Assembly (NCBI GenBank): GCA_029243485.1
Contig: JAQWRY010000053.1
Coordinates: 17,818 to 81,817 of the forward strand
Length of the DNA: 64,000 nucleotides
Direction: 5' to 3'
From: Candidatus Binatia bacterium
GTDB taxonomy: Bacteria; Desulfobacterota; Binatia; UBA12015
The notes beneath the pieces were generated by a model. That model searched no databases. It saw only the letters and a program-made list of their open reading frames with translations, and was not told where the DNA came from. A program made the translations under genes and the position numbers. Position 1 is the first letter of the stretch. Every line of letters starts with the position of its first letter. Positions 12,231 to 20,523 of the stretch are shown here, one piece after another.

Positions 12231-12953
12231 GTGACCTGGATCGTAGACGTTCTGCTGGCACTTCTCTACCCACCGAGCTGCGTGGCTTGCGACCGCGACC
12301 TGCTCCGCGCGGGCCCGCCGCGCTTCTGCGGCGCCTGCCGAGCGTCTCTCGGGAACGTCGTCGATCCCTGCCGGCACTGCGCCGAGCCGGCCGCAGCCCC
12401 CATTTGCGATCGCTGCGCGCTGGACTTGCCCCCCTTCCGCAGGACTCTCGCCTGCTCGCCTTACCGGGACGACTCGACCCTGGCGGCCGCGATTGTCCGG
12501 TGGAAGTACGACGGCGCGCCCGAGGTCGGCGTTGCGCTCGAGCGCGAGTTCGCCGAGCGGACAGCCTCTGCGGGCCTGTGCTACGACCTCGTCGTGCCGG
12601 TCCCGCTGCATCGCTCGAAGCTTAGAAGCCGGGGGTTCAACCAGGCAGCGCTCCTCGCCCGCGCACTCACGCGGCTCGCACCGACTACCGGCCGCTTCGC
12701 CCCCGACGTCCTCATTCGCACGAGCGCAGCATCGGTCCAAGCACGGCTGGGACGAGGCGCTCGAAGCCGGAACGCGCGTGCGGCCTTCCGCGCCCGACGG
12801 CCGGTCCCCGGAAGAACCATCCTCCTGGTCGACGACGTCTTCACGTCCGGCGCCACTGCCGCGTCCTGCGCCTCCGCTCTCCGCGACGCCGGAGCCAGCC
12901 TCGTCGACGTCGCGGTACTGGCACGCACCCCCCGCAGCGGCGCGCGGCCATGA
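12231..12953 (+). CDS. ComF family protein (double zinc ribbon-phosphoribosyltransferase)
   Basis: A 240-aa ComF relative. The N-terminal Cys pairs (CVACDRDL, FCGACRASL, CRHCAEP, CDRCALDL) form the zinc-ribbon part. The C-terminal PRPP-binding loop ILLVDDVFTSGATAASC and the upstream VPVPLHRSKLRSRGFNQA are typical of the family. ComF proteins are linked to DNA uptake and related roles; the enzymatic substrate is unknown. It starts at GTG with taggagcggag upstream. It overlaps the next gene by 4 nt (ATGA). Confidence 0.9.
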   Translation: MTWIVDVLLALLYPPSCVACDRDLLRAGPPRFCGACRASLGNVVDPCRHCAEPAAAPICDRCALDLPPFRRTLACSPYRDDSTLAAAIVRWKYDGAPEVGVALEREFAERTASAGLCYDLVVPVPLHRSKLRSRGFNQAALLARALTRLAPTTGRFAPDVLIRTSAASVQARLGRGARSRNARAAFRARRPVPGRTILLVDDVFTSGATAASCASALRDAGASLVDVAVLARTPRSGARP

Positions 12954-13516
12954 CGGAGCGCGCTACCTGGGACCGCCGCTACGAGACCGCTGATCCGCCC
13001 GCGCCCCCGTCTCCGTTCGTCGTGGCGCAAGCGACGGCTCTGGCGGCTGCCGGAGCCCCCGGTCGAGCTCTCGACCTCGCCTGCGGCGCCGGCCGCCACG
13101 TGAGGTTACTGGCCGACTTGGGGTTCTCCTCGGTCGCGCTGGACTTCTCGCTAGCCGCCGTCGGGCGAGCGGCCAGCGGGCCCGCGTTCGGGGTGGTCGC
13201 CGATGCGGGCGCCCTCCCGTTTCGCACGGGTTCGTTCGATCTGATCGTCCAGACCTGCTTCCTCGACCGGGCGCTCTTCCCCACCTTGAGCGCCCTGCTC
13301 CGTCCTGGCGGCGTACTGATAGCCGAGACGTTCGCCCTCGCGCAGTTCGAGGCTACCGGCCACCCCCGGCGGGAGTATTGCCTCGGTCCGGGCGAATTCG
13401 AACATCTTTGCGAAGCGCCCGAGACAGGCCTCGAGATCACCGCTGCATCGAGTGCAGATCGCGGCGATGAAAAAAAGCCACGGCACCTCTGCGCAATCGC
13501 AGCCCGTCGGGCTTGA
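12950..13516 (+). CDS. Class I SAM-dependent methyltransferase
   Basis: The SAM-binding motif I ALDLACGAGRHVRLLADLG and the following acidic position VALDFS are clear. Motif IV-like FDLIVQTCFLDRALFP and LRPGGVLIAETF follow, giving a small (188 aa) Methyltransf_11/25-type protein. It most resembles the TehB-like group by layout (WDRRYETADPP at the N-terminus). The substrate is not predictable. It overlaps comF by 4 nt. Confidence 0.8.
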   Translation: MTERATWDRRYETADPPAPPSPFVVAQATALAAAGAPGRALDLACGAGRHVRLLADLGFSSVALDFSLAAVGRAASGPAFGVVADAGALPFRTGSFDLIVQTCFLDRALFPTLSALLRPGGVLIAETFALAQFEATGHPRREYCLGPGEFEHLCEAPETGLEITAASSADRGDEKKPRHLCAIAARRA

Positions 13517-13583
13517 GTTTCCCTGCCATCGTCCTAATAACAGACAGCCTGTTGGAGGCGCTCACGGGCGGCCCCCCGTTTCT

Positions 13584-14195
13584 ATGAATCTCGGCATCCT
13601 CATATCGGGCCGCGGATCGAATCTCAAAGCGATTCTCACCGCGGTCGCCGAACATCGACTAGATGCCACTTCGCGCGTCGTGGTCAGTAACCGCGCCGGT
13701 GTGGGCGGTCTCGAGTATGCGCAGAAACGCGACATCCCAACGAGCGTCGTGCCGCACGGCGAGTTCGCGACGCGCGCGCTGTTCGACGAGGCCGTCGTTG
13801 AGATCCTTCGTGCGCACGATGTCGACACCGTCGCGCTCGCCGGCTTCGATCGACTCATCACACCGGTTCTCCTCGATGCCTTCCCGGGGCACGTCGTGAA
13901 CGTGCACCCCGCTCTGCTTCCCTCGTTTCCAGGCCTTCATGCGCAGAGACAAGCCTTGGAGTACGGAGCGCGCGTGACCGGCGTCACCGTACACCTCGTG
14001 GACGAGCAGATGGACCACGGCCCCATCCTTGCGCAAGCAGCCGTGCCCGTACTCGACGACGACACTGAAGAGAGCCTCGCTTCGAGGATTCTCGAGGAGG
14101 AGCACAGAATCTATCCGCTCGCGCTTCAGCGCCTCGCCGACGGCGCTATCCGCGTTGAGGGCCGCCGGGTCTTGGGAGGCGTCCCATCGACGTAA
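13584..14195 (+). CDS. purN: Phosphoribosylglycinamide formyltransferase
   Basis: Third step of purine synthesis, transferring a formyl group from 10-formyl-THF to GAR. With the ATG at 13584 the protein is 203 aa and its catalytic triad falls at the canonical numbers: N106, H108 (VNVHPALLPSFPG) and D144 (MDHGPIL). The phosphate loop SGRGSNLKAI is at the N-terminus. The frame is open further upstream but nothing there matches the family. AGFDRLI replaces the more usual AGFMRIL beside the active site. The 3' end overlaps the apparent start of the TPR gene. Confidence 0.94.
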   Translation: MNLGILISGRGSNLKAILTAVAEHRLDATSRVVVSNRAGVGGLEYAQKRDIPTSVVPHGEFATRALFDEAVVEILRAHDVDTVALAGFDRLITPVLLDAFPGHVVNVHPALLPSFPGLHAQRQALEYGARVTGVTVHLVDEQMDHGPILAQAAVPVLDDDTEESLASRILEEEHRIYPLALQRLADGAIRVEGRRVLGGVPST

Positions 14196-14326
14196 AGGAT
14201 CAGCGAAGCTCACCGACCGCAGCCGAGGTACGAGGGCTGCGCGAACGGGGCGAACTCCATCGGGTCATCGATCAGTACGGTGCAATCGACGAGAGTGGCG
14301 TCGAGGGTTGGGACGATCTCGACCTC

Positions 14327-15667
14327 GTGCTCGAACTCGCGCGAACCTATTCGCTCGTCGGCAACGAGGCTCGGGTCGAGCAGTTCTTTCTTCGCTGCGT
14401 CGAGCTGAATCCGCGTCGCGCCGCGCTCTATCACTGTCAGATCGGCTGGCACTTCCAGCGCAAGAAGCGGTGGGCGCGCGCGCTCTCGTGGTACGACCGC
14501 GCGCTCGAGACCTTCCAGGCCTATCATCTCTGCCTGTTCCGCAAGGGCTACTGCCTCGAACGCCTCCACCGCCCCCGTGCTGCGGTCGATGCGTTCAAGT
14601 CCGCCGACGAGTCGTACTCAGCATCTCCACCGGAACAACAAGAGCGCGGCCGTGGGATTCAGATTCAGGTTCTCTTTCACCTGGCGCGCAACCTCCGCGA
14701 GGTCGGAGAAACCGAGCGGGCCCGCGCGGCGCTGGACCGCTGCGCCCACCTCGACGACCGGCCGGGCGAGCGTGTCATCCGTAGCGAGCACCGATTGGCG
14801 AGCTACGGCGAAACCTACCTGCGCGACGAGAATCACCAAGCCGCCATCCGCTGCCTCGAGGAGGCCCGCGGCCTCGACGCCGGCTCGTCCGTCATCTGGG
14901 AGCGGCTCGGCCGCGCGTATGAACGCAGCGATCGCCTCGAAGATGCCGAGGCCGCGCTTCGCCGATCGACAGAGCTCCCCAAGGGAGAGGTCGCGTTGGT
15001 CGCGCTCGGTTCGTTCCTGCGCCGCGCCGGCCGAGTGACCGAGGCTGCCCAGGTTCTGGCCAGCGCGCTCGAGCGTCACCCGCGAGGTGAAGTCCAGATC
15101 CGCATGGAGTTCGCCGAGCTCCAGATCGCACTCAACCGTCCGCGCTCGGCACTCGAAGAGCTCGAACGACTCGCCGGGGGACGCGTCCCTCCGGGGTCGA
15201 CCCTGGCCGCCGCGGTAGAGTCGCGCATCGCGGAAGTGCTGATCCAGCACGGACAGCTCTCGCGTGCCCTCCCGTACCTACGCTCCGCGGCCGAACAAGA
15301 AGCTGCGGGCGAAGTGGAGCGTGCCCGTTTGGATGCCCTCCTTGCGCGCATCGAATCTCCCCAGGGGCAGCCGACGGCGACCGAGAGCGTCGTCGACGAG
15401 CCGCTGCCCGACGAGCTCGCACGAGTGCTCGGTCGTGAGCGCCCCAGAGTCGAGGGCCGCGTCGCGAGCTACTTCGCAGACCGCGGGTTTGGCTTCATCG
15501 CACATGGCGACGGCGGCGAGACGATCTTCTTCCACGTGAGCCACTGCGAGATCCGCGACGGAGAAGCCCTCGCGGCCGGGAACGAAGTGTCGTTCGTGGT
15601 CGGTCTGAACCAGCGGAACCGCCGACCCCAGGCCGAGAAGGTCCGGCTGCGCGCGGCGGCGCAGTAG
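14327..15667 (+). CDS. TPR-repeat protein with C-terminal cold-shock domain
   Basis: Two parts are visible. About 370 residues are tetratricopeptide repeats (for example YHCQIGWHFQRKKRWARALSWYDRAL). A C-terminal cold-shock-type OB fold follows: GRVASYFADRGFGFIAHGDG with the RNP1-like GFGFI, then TIFFHVSHC as RNP2. The coordinate given is the first standard start (GTG). The same frame stays open and protein-like for 47 more codons upstream to 14186, where an ATC codon is preceded by GGGAGG at 6-nt spacing and overlaps the purN stop. The true start is probably there or at CTG 14237. An RNA-binding scaffold role is inferred. Confidence 0.8.
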   Translation: MLELARTYSLVGNEARVEQFFLRCVELNPRRAALYHCQIGWHFQRKKRWARALSWYDRALETFQAYHLCLFRKGYCLERLHRPRAAVDAFKSADESYSASPPEQQERGRGIQIQVLFHLARNLREVGETERARAALDRCAHLDDRPGERVIRSEHRLASYGETYLRDENHQAAIRCLEEARGLDAGSSVIWERLGRAYERSDRLEDAEAALRRSTELPKGEVALVALGSFLRRAGRVTEAAQVLASALERHPRGEVQIRMEFAELQIALNRPRSALEELERLAGGRVPPGSTLAAAVESRIAEVLIQHGQLSRALPYLRSAAEQEAAGEVERARLDALLARIESPQGQPTATESVVDEPLPDELARVLGRERPRVEGRVASYFADRGFGFIAHGDGGETIFFHVSHCEIRDGEALAAGNEVSFVVGLNQRNRRPQAEKVRLRAAAQ

Positions 15668-15669
15668 CG

Positions 15670-16362
15670 CTACCGGACCGCGCGGTACAGCCGCGCCAAA
15701 CGGTCTGGCGAGACGCCCACGAAGTATGCGAACCGAAGCCACCACATCAGGGTGATCGTCCGAAGGACGCCTCGCGTCTCCCAACGCCGTCCGGACGTAC
15801 TCACCTTCGCGCGGAGACTCGCGATCGGCCCCTCATCCTTCAGGCGCTTGCTGAGTGCGAGGTCCTCCATCACAGGAATGGCCTCGAACCCGCCGACGGC
15901 CTCGAACACGGCGCGCCGCACGAAGATCGCCTGATCCCCGGTGTAGAGGCGGCTCCAGCGCGATCGCCGATTCATCGCAGCCGCGACAACGCGAAGCATC
16001 GCACTGGCTCCGCGCAGATCGACGTCGAAACGGCCCGCGACGGCACCCTCATCGAGTGCGGCACAGACCTGATCGTGCCAGTCCGCGGGCAACCACGTGT
16101 CCGCGTGAAGGAAGATCAAGGCATTCCCGGTGGTCGACTCGGCCCCCACGTTCATCTGGTTCGCGCGGCCCCGTGTCGCCTGGACCACCCGGACCCCCAG
16201 CGCCTCGGTGCGCGCCACCGTGTCGTCCGCGCTCCCGCCGTCGACCACGACGATCTCATGCGTTCCCGCCGGCCCCACGCTGCGCAGCGCCGCCTCGATC
16301 TCGTGCGCTTCCTCGAGCGCAGGTACCACGACGGAAACCGACCACGGGCCGGTCGGCGTCAT
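15670..16362 (-). CDS. Family 2 glycosyltransferase (TIGR04283-like)
   Basis: A GT-A fold enzyme of 230 aa. VSVVVPALEEAHEIEAAL opens the nucleotide-binding domain, EIVVVDGGSADDT carries the first Asp motif, and LIFLHADTWLP holds the DxD-like metal site. The later GDQAIFVRRAVFEAVGGF and MEDLALSKRLKDEG are the acceptor-side ED motif. The ATG at 16362 overlaps the pyrD stop (ATGA), and this start gives the family length. Substrate unknown. The C-terminus has a hydrophobic stretch (TLMWWLRFAYFVGV) that may touch the membrane. Confidence 0.85.
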   Translation of the reverse strand: MTPTGPWSVSVVVPALEEAHEIEAALRSVGPAGTHEIVVVDGGSADDTVARTEALGVRVVQATRGRANQMNVGAESTTGNALIFLHADTWLPADWHDQVCAALDEGAVAGRFDVDLRGASAMLRVVAAAMNRRSRWSRLYTGDQAIFVRRAVFEAVGGFEAIPVMEDLALSKRLKDEGPIASLRAKVSTSGRRWETRGVLRTITLMWWLRFAYFVGVSPDRLARLYRAVR

Positions 16363-17498
16363 CGCGCGTCCGCGGCGACTGCCGCCGCTTCCTTCGCGCC
16401 GGCCCCGACGAGCTCGGTCACCGAGTTGCAGCCCCGCCGCGCCAGCTCGCGATCGAGCTGGATGGCGAGGCGTCGCGCTAGGAGCGGGCCTTCGTAGATC
16501 ATCCCGGTGTAGAGCGAGACGAGATCGGCGCCCGCGTCGAGCTTCGCGATGACGTCCTCCACCGTGAAGATGCCGCCGATCCCGATGATCGGTACGTCGG
16601 GCCCGACGACGAAGCGGATCCGCGAGAGGATTCGAGTCGACCGCTCGCGCAGCGGTGCCCCCGAAAGACCACCGACCTCGGCGCGCAGCGGACTCGCGAT
16701 GCCCTCGCGAGACAGGGTCGTGTTGGTCGCGATGAAGCCTTCCGCGCCCGCCGACAGTGCGGCGGCGCAGATTTCGGGAACGCCGTCCTCGGCGAGATCC
16801 GGCGAGAGCTTCACCAGGACCTTCGGGCAACTCACGCCGAGCCCCAGCAGTTTGAGCTCGCCGCATACCGCCTCGACGAGCTTGGCGAGACGCGTCGGCT
16901 CCTGCAGATCCCGCAGTCCGGGAGTATTGGGGGAACTCACGTTTACCGCGACGTAGTCCGCGTAGCGGCCGAGTCGGCGGGTAGACTCGCGGTAGTCCAG
17001 AAGTTCCTTTTCCGGATCGCCGACGTGCACGCGAGAACTGCCGACGTTGATTCCGACCGGAGCGCGGGGTCGCGCGTGCAGGCTTGCGTTCAACCGGGCC
17101 TCGACGGCCGTCGCCCCTTGGTTGTTGAACCCGAGCCGGTTCACGACCGCCTCGTCTTCGGGCAGCCGGAACAAACGTGGCGAGGGATTCCCCGGCTGGG
17201 CGAGTGCGGTGACGGTTCCCAGTTCGGCGAAGCCGAAACCCAGAGCAGGCCACAGATGGCTCGCGACCGCGTTCTTGTCGAAGCCCGCGGCGAGGCCGAT
17301 TGGGTTCGGAAAGGTCAATCCGAGGAGGCGCCTCTCCAGGCGAGAGCTCGTCGGCGGAGCGGCGCGCAGGCCCGCACGTGCAGCCCAACCCAAGGCCGTT
17401 CCCGCGACGCTTGAGAGGCGGACCGCCTGACGATGCGCCTCTTCCGCTCCGAGCCCGAAGAGCAGCGGACGAATCCGCGCGTACAGGGACTCGCTCAC
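16359..17498 (-). CDS. pyrD: Dihydroorotate dehydrogenase (quinone), class 2
   Basis: Oxidises dihydroorotate to orotate in pyrimidine synthesis and passes electrons to the quinone pool. The 379-aa length with an N-terminal amphipathic helical extension (SLYARIRPLLFGLGAEEAH) marks the membrane-associated class 2 form. FMN and active-site blocks are LAAGFDKN, NRLGFNNQG, and NVSSPNTPGLR with the catalytic Ser. GIGGIFTVEDVIAKLDAGADLVSLYTG is the phosphate-binding end. It overlaps grxC upstream and the glycosyltransferase downstream by 4 nt each. Confidence 0.96.
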   Translation of the reverse strand: MSESLYARIRPLLFGLGAEEAHRQAVRLSSVAGTALGWAARAGLRAAPPTSSRLERRLLGLTFPNPIGLAAGFDKNAVASHLWPALGFGFAELGTVTALAQPGNPSPRLFRLPEDEAVVNRLGFNNQGATAVEARLNASLHARPRAPVGINVGSSRVHVGDPEKELLDYRESTRRLGRYADYVAVNVSSPNTPGLRDLQEPTRLAKLVEAVCGELKLLGLGVSCPKVLVKLSPDLAEDGVPEICAAALSAGAEGFIATNTTLSREGIASPLRAEVGGLSGAPLRERSTRILSRIRFVVGPDVPIIGIGGIFTVEDVIAKLDAGADLVSLYTGMIYEGPLLARRLAIQLDRELARRGCNSVTELVGAGAKEAAAVAADAR

Positions 17499-17749
17499 TC
17501 GCTCAGCAGCGGATCCAGTTGTCCGCGACTCTCGAGCGCCGCGAGTTCGTCGTAGCCGCCGATGGACTCGTCGCCGATGAAGATCTGCGGCACCGTGCGC
17601 TGCCCGGTGACGTCCGCCAGTCGCGCCCGCTCCTCGAAGTCGCCGGCGACGTCGACTTCAGTGAATGCGACGCCTTTTTCTGCGAGAAGATCCTTCGCAG
17701 CGTGACAGTAGGGGCAGTAGGGCGTGGTGTAGATTTTGACCGCGGACAT
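17495..17749 (-). CDS. grxC: Glutaredoxin 3
   Basis: An 84-aa dithiol glutaredoxin with the CPYC active site (VKIYTTPYCPYCHAAKDLL), TVPQIFIGDESIGGYDEL as the cis-Pro and glutathione-binding region, and standard length. It heads the grxC-pyrD-glycosyltransferase unit and overlaps pyrD by 4 nt. A divergent promoter shared with mazG probably lies in the 50 nt between 17749 and 17800. Confidence 0.95.
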   Translation of the reverse strand: MSAVKIYTTPYCPYCHAAKDLLAEKGVAFTEVDVAGDFEERARLADVTGQRTVPQIFIGDESIGGYDELAALESRGQLDPLLSE

Positions 17750-17799
17750 CCTGCCTTTTTCCTAGAGGTTGGCCCCACCTGCGGCAAATAGGAGACGAC

Positions 17800-18585
17800 G
17801 TGAAGGATTTCGACGATCTGGTGGCGGTCATGGCCCGCCTGCGAGCCCCCGACGGCTGCCCCTGGGACCGGGAGCAGACGCACTCCTCCATCCGGAAGTA
17901 CGTGATCGAGGAGGCCTACGAGGTGGCCGAAGCGATCGACCAGGGTGACCCGAACGAGCTCTGCACCGAGCTCGGTGACCTGCTCCTTCAGGTGGTCTTC
18001 CACGCCCGGATGGCCGAGGAGGCCGGCACATTTGCCGTCGCGGACGTTTGTCAGGCGGTCGTCCAGAAGCTCGAGAGGCGTCATCCCCACGTCTTCGGCG
18101 ACGTCGGGGTAAGGGATTCCGCCGAGGTGTCCACGAACTGGGAAGTCATCAAGGCCGCCGAACGTGGGCCCGGCGCCTCGGCCATCGACGGGGTTCCAAA
18201 GGCCCTACCCGCCCTTCAGCGGGCGGAACGAGTCTCGGAGAAGGCGTCCCGCACAGGCTTCGACTGGCCGGGTCCGGCCGAGGTTCTGGAGAAGCTGGAC
18301 GAGGAGCGGGCGGAGCTCGCGGAGGCCCTCGCCGGGGGCGATCCCGAGAGAATCGGCGACGAGCTCGGGGACGTCCTATTCACGGTGGCCAACCTCGCCC
18401 GGAAGCTCGAACGGGAGCCGGAGTTGGCCCTCAGCCGGGCCGTCGACCGGTTCGAGCAACGATTCCGGCAAGTGGAATCGACCGCACGCGAAGCGCGCGA
18501 AGACCTAGGGGCCCTTGCCCCCGAGGCCCTGGAGGCCCGCTGGCAGGCTGCAAAAAGAACCCTCGCAGGCGGTCAGACGGATTGA
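17800..18585 (+). CDS. mazG: Nucleoside triphosphate pyrophosphohydrolase
   Basis: MazG house-cleaning NTP pyrophosphatase with two tandem all-alpha MazG domains. The first has CPWDREQTHSSIRKYVIEEAYEV and ELGDLLLQVVFHA; the second has DEERAELAEAL and DELGDVLFTVANLARKL, each carrying the EExxE and ExxD magnesium sites. It is 261 aa as in Escherichia coli MazG. It starts at GTG with taggag upstream, divergent from grxC. Confidence 0.95.
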   Translation: MKDFDDLVAVMARLRAPDGCPWDREQTHSSIRKYVIEEAYEVAEAIDQGDPNELCTELGDLLLQVVFHARMAEEAGTFAVADVCQAVVQKLERRHPHVFGDVGVRDSAEVSTNWEVIKAAERGPGASAIDGVPKALPALQRAERVSEKASRTGFDWPGPAEVLEKLDEERAELAEALAGGDPERIGDELGDVLFTVANLARKLEREPELALSRAVDRFEQRFRQVESTAREAREDLGALAPEALEARWQAAKRTLAGGQTD

Positions 18586-18634
18586 CCCGGGCGCGCCCGA
18601 TCGTTAGGGAACGCGGGATCAGGCGAGGAATCTA

Positions 18635-18898
18635 ATGGCGAATCACCCATCAGCGATCAAACGGCACCGTCAGTCCATCAAGCGCGCAGCCCGGAATCAG
18701 GCGATCCGGACCAACGTGCGGACTTCGGTGAAAAAGGTGCGCGCCCTCGTCCAGTCGGGCGACAAGGCGGCCGCGACCGAAGCGGTCATCCAGGTACAGC
18801 GCACACTGGACAAGGCTGTCTCGAAGGGTGTTCTGCATCGCAAGAACGCCTCTCGCCGAGCCGCTCGCCTCGCGCGTCACGTCGACGCGTTGAGCTGA
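18635..18898 (+). CDS. rpsT: 30S ribosomal protein S20
   Basis: An 87-aa S20 with the usual N-terminus MANHPSAIKRHRQS and C-terminal HRKNASRRAARLARHV. gagga precedes the ATG. It ends facing holA, and the two coding sequences overlap tail to tail by 22 nt (18877-18898). No terminator can therefore lie between them outside coding sequence. Confidence 0.97.
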   Translation: MANHPSAIKRHRQSIKRAARNQAIRTNVRTSVKKVRALVQSGDKAAATEAVIQVQRTLDKAVSKGVLHRKNASRRAARLARHVDALS

Positions 18899-19911
18899 AG
18901 CAGCATCCTCTCCAAACCCGCGGCAGGGTCTCCATGCCCGGTCTTGGCGGCGACGTCGACCTGACCGAGCTGGCGTAGCGCACGAACCAGCTCCCCCCGG
19001 CGGAAGTTCCGCGCCCGCGGGACTACGAAGTAGCCGCGACCGCCGCCGAAGGCCTTCATCGCGGCTGATTCGTCGAGCCCCGAATCCAGGAGCGCCCGGG
19101 CACGCAGCAACGCACGGAGCGCGCCCGCCAGCTGCCCCACGATCATTTCTGGTCGCTCTCCCTGCGCGAGCGACCTGCGAAGCTCCGCGATCGCACGACC
19201 GATGCGCCGCTCACGCAGCGCCCCCTCGAGCGCGAAGGCGGTGAGAGCGCGCTCGCCTCCGAGGCTCTCGAGAACCTGCCTCGGCTCGACCTTGTTGTCG
19301 CCGAACCGCAGCGAGAGCTTCTCGAGCTCGTTCACCATCCGCGACGTATCGTCTTGGATGAAGTCCACGAAGACGGCCAGTGCCTCACGGGTCAACTGAA
19401 CCGAGCGCTCCTTCGCGAGGCCGGCCGCCGCATCGATCAGCTCGCCCCGCGCACGGCTTCCGTCGCGTTTGGAACCCATCCCGAGCATCTCGACGTCGCC
19501 CTGCTTCTTCAGTGCCGCAAAGAGGGTCTTCCGCATGTCCGGCGCTTCGCTGACCACGACGAAACGGGTCTGGGGAGGGATGTCGTCCAGCAGCGCCGCG
19601 ACGCCCTTCTGGACGTCTTCTCTGAGCTTCTCCGGCTGCCGCAGCGCGACGAACCGGGTGCCCATGAGGGGCAGGGTCATGACCGCGACGCAGATCGACT
19701 CGAGGTCGGTACGGTCCCCGTAGATCGTCTCGGCCGCGCCGAAGGCCGGCGGGTCGCCGACGGCATCCTTCTGAAGCGCGGCGAGTCTTTCTCGGACGAG
19801 ATACGAATCGCCCGCAAGGAGGAGCGCCTTGGCCGAGTCGCGTTTCGGCTTGGGCTTTGCCTTGGCCTTGGCAGCGCCGCCCTTGGCGGCCGACTGGCGC
19901 TTCGTACTCAG
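18877..19911 (-). CDS. holA: DNA polymerase III subunit delta
   Basis: Clamp-loader delta subunit. The AAA-type body includes VVVSEAPDMRKTLFAALKK, the central FVDFIQDDTSRMVNELEKL, and a C-terminal collar domain. The first standard start in frame is ATG 19680, but it removes the N-terminal domain: upstream the frame reads ALLLAGDSYLVRERL and AETIYGDRTDLESI, which match the conserved start of HolA. No ATG, GTG or TTG occurs there. CTG at 19911 overlaps the lptE TGA stop (CTGA) with GGAGGA just before it, and gives 344 aa, the normal length. I therefore annotate from CTG. Confidence 0.85.
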   Translation of the reverse strand: MSTKRQSAAKGGAAKAKAKPKPKRDSAKALLLAGDSYLVRERLAALQKDAVGDPPAFGAAETIYGDRTDLESICVAVMTLPLMGTRFVALRQPEKLREDVQKGVAALLDDIPPQTRFVVVSEAPDMRKTLFAALKKQGDVEMLGMGSKRDGSRARGELIDAAAGLAKERSVQLTREALAVFVDFIQDDTSRMVNELEKLSLRFGDNKVEPRQVLESLGGERALTAFALEGALRERRIGRAIAELRRSLAQGERPEMIVGQLAGALRALLRARALLDSGLDESAAMKAFGGGRGYFVVPRARNFRRGELVRALRQLGQVDVAAKTGHGDPAAGLERMLLQLNAST

Positions 19912-20489
19912 AAGTCCTCCACCATCGAGTTGTAGAGATCGCGGGACATGTTCTCCAGAACGCGTTCGATCGCCTCGTCTTTCTGCGATTCGGACAGCTG
20001 CACTTCGGTGAGTTGGGCGAGGTTCTGCTGGTTCAACGTGGATTGCTCCTGGAACTGGGAGGACTGAACCACGACGGTCCCTGGCACCGCGCCGAACGAG
20101 TCGCTCTCCCGCAGGTTCGCCACCCGCCAGACGAGCGCCTTGCGGCGCGTATCCAGCAGCGAAGCTGAGAGCGTCATGACCGTCTCGTACTGGAGAGCCT
20201 CATCCGAGTTCGAGAAGGCGATCGGGCGGGACTGAAGCGACTCAATCACGCCCTCCAAGACCACATCGGCCGTGTCTTCGGAGACCAGCTCGAAGTTCCC
20301 GCGGCGCAGGATCTCGTCCTCGAGCGCGTCGCGGACGCCGTTCTCGAGGCCGGGTTCACGGCTCTGATTGGTGAAGGTCGAGACGTAGACGGTGGTTCCG
20401 CCGCCCGGGAGTACACTCGCGTCGCCGGGGAAGTGATACCCGCAGCCGACGATTCCGAGCGAAACCACCACTGCCAGCCACCGAACCAT
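19908..20489 (-). CDS. lptE: LptE-type LPS-assembly lipoprotein
   Basis: An outer-membrane lipoprotein expected to plug LptD and help insert LPS. A signal peptide ends in the lipobox IVGCGYH, with acylated Cys16. The mature part begins GYHF and continues TTVYVSTFTNQSREPGLENGVRDALEDEIL, the usual pattern for this family. The 193-aa length is normal. gaggagga lies before the ATG. The leuS-lptE-holA order is a standard arrangement and supports the call. Confidence 0.9.
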   Translation of the reverse strand: MVRWLAVVVSLGIVGCGYHFPGDASVLPGGGTTVYVSTFTNQSREPGLENGVRDALEDEILRRGNFELVSEDTADVVLEGVIESLQSRPIAFSNSDEALQYETVMTLSASLLDTRRKALVWRVANLRESDSFGAVPGTVVVQSSQFQEQSTLNQQNLAQLTEVQLSESQKDEAIERVLENMSRDLYNSMVEDF

Positions 20490-20523
20490 CCGTTCCTCCT
20501 CGATACGCGCGTTCGCGGTGCGC

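Noticed and set aside
15670..17388. 572-codon frame suggesting a fusion ahead of the glycosyltransferase
   Set aside because: The first 340 codons are an out-of-frame read of pyrD; the glycosyltransferase has its own ATG in a 4-nt overlap.
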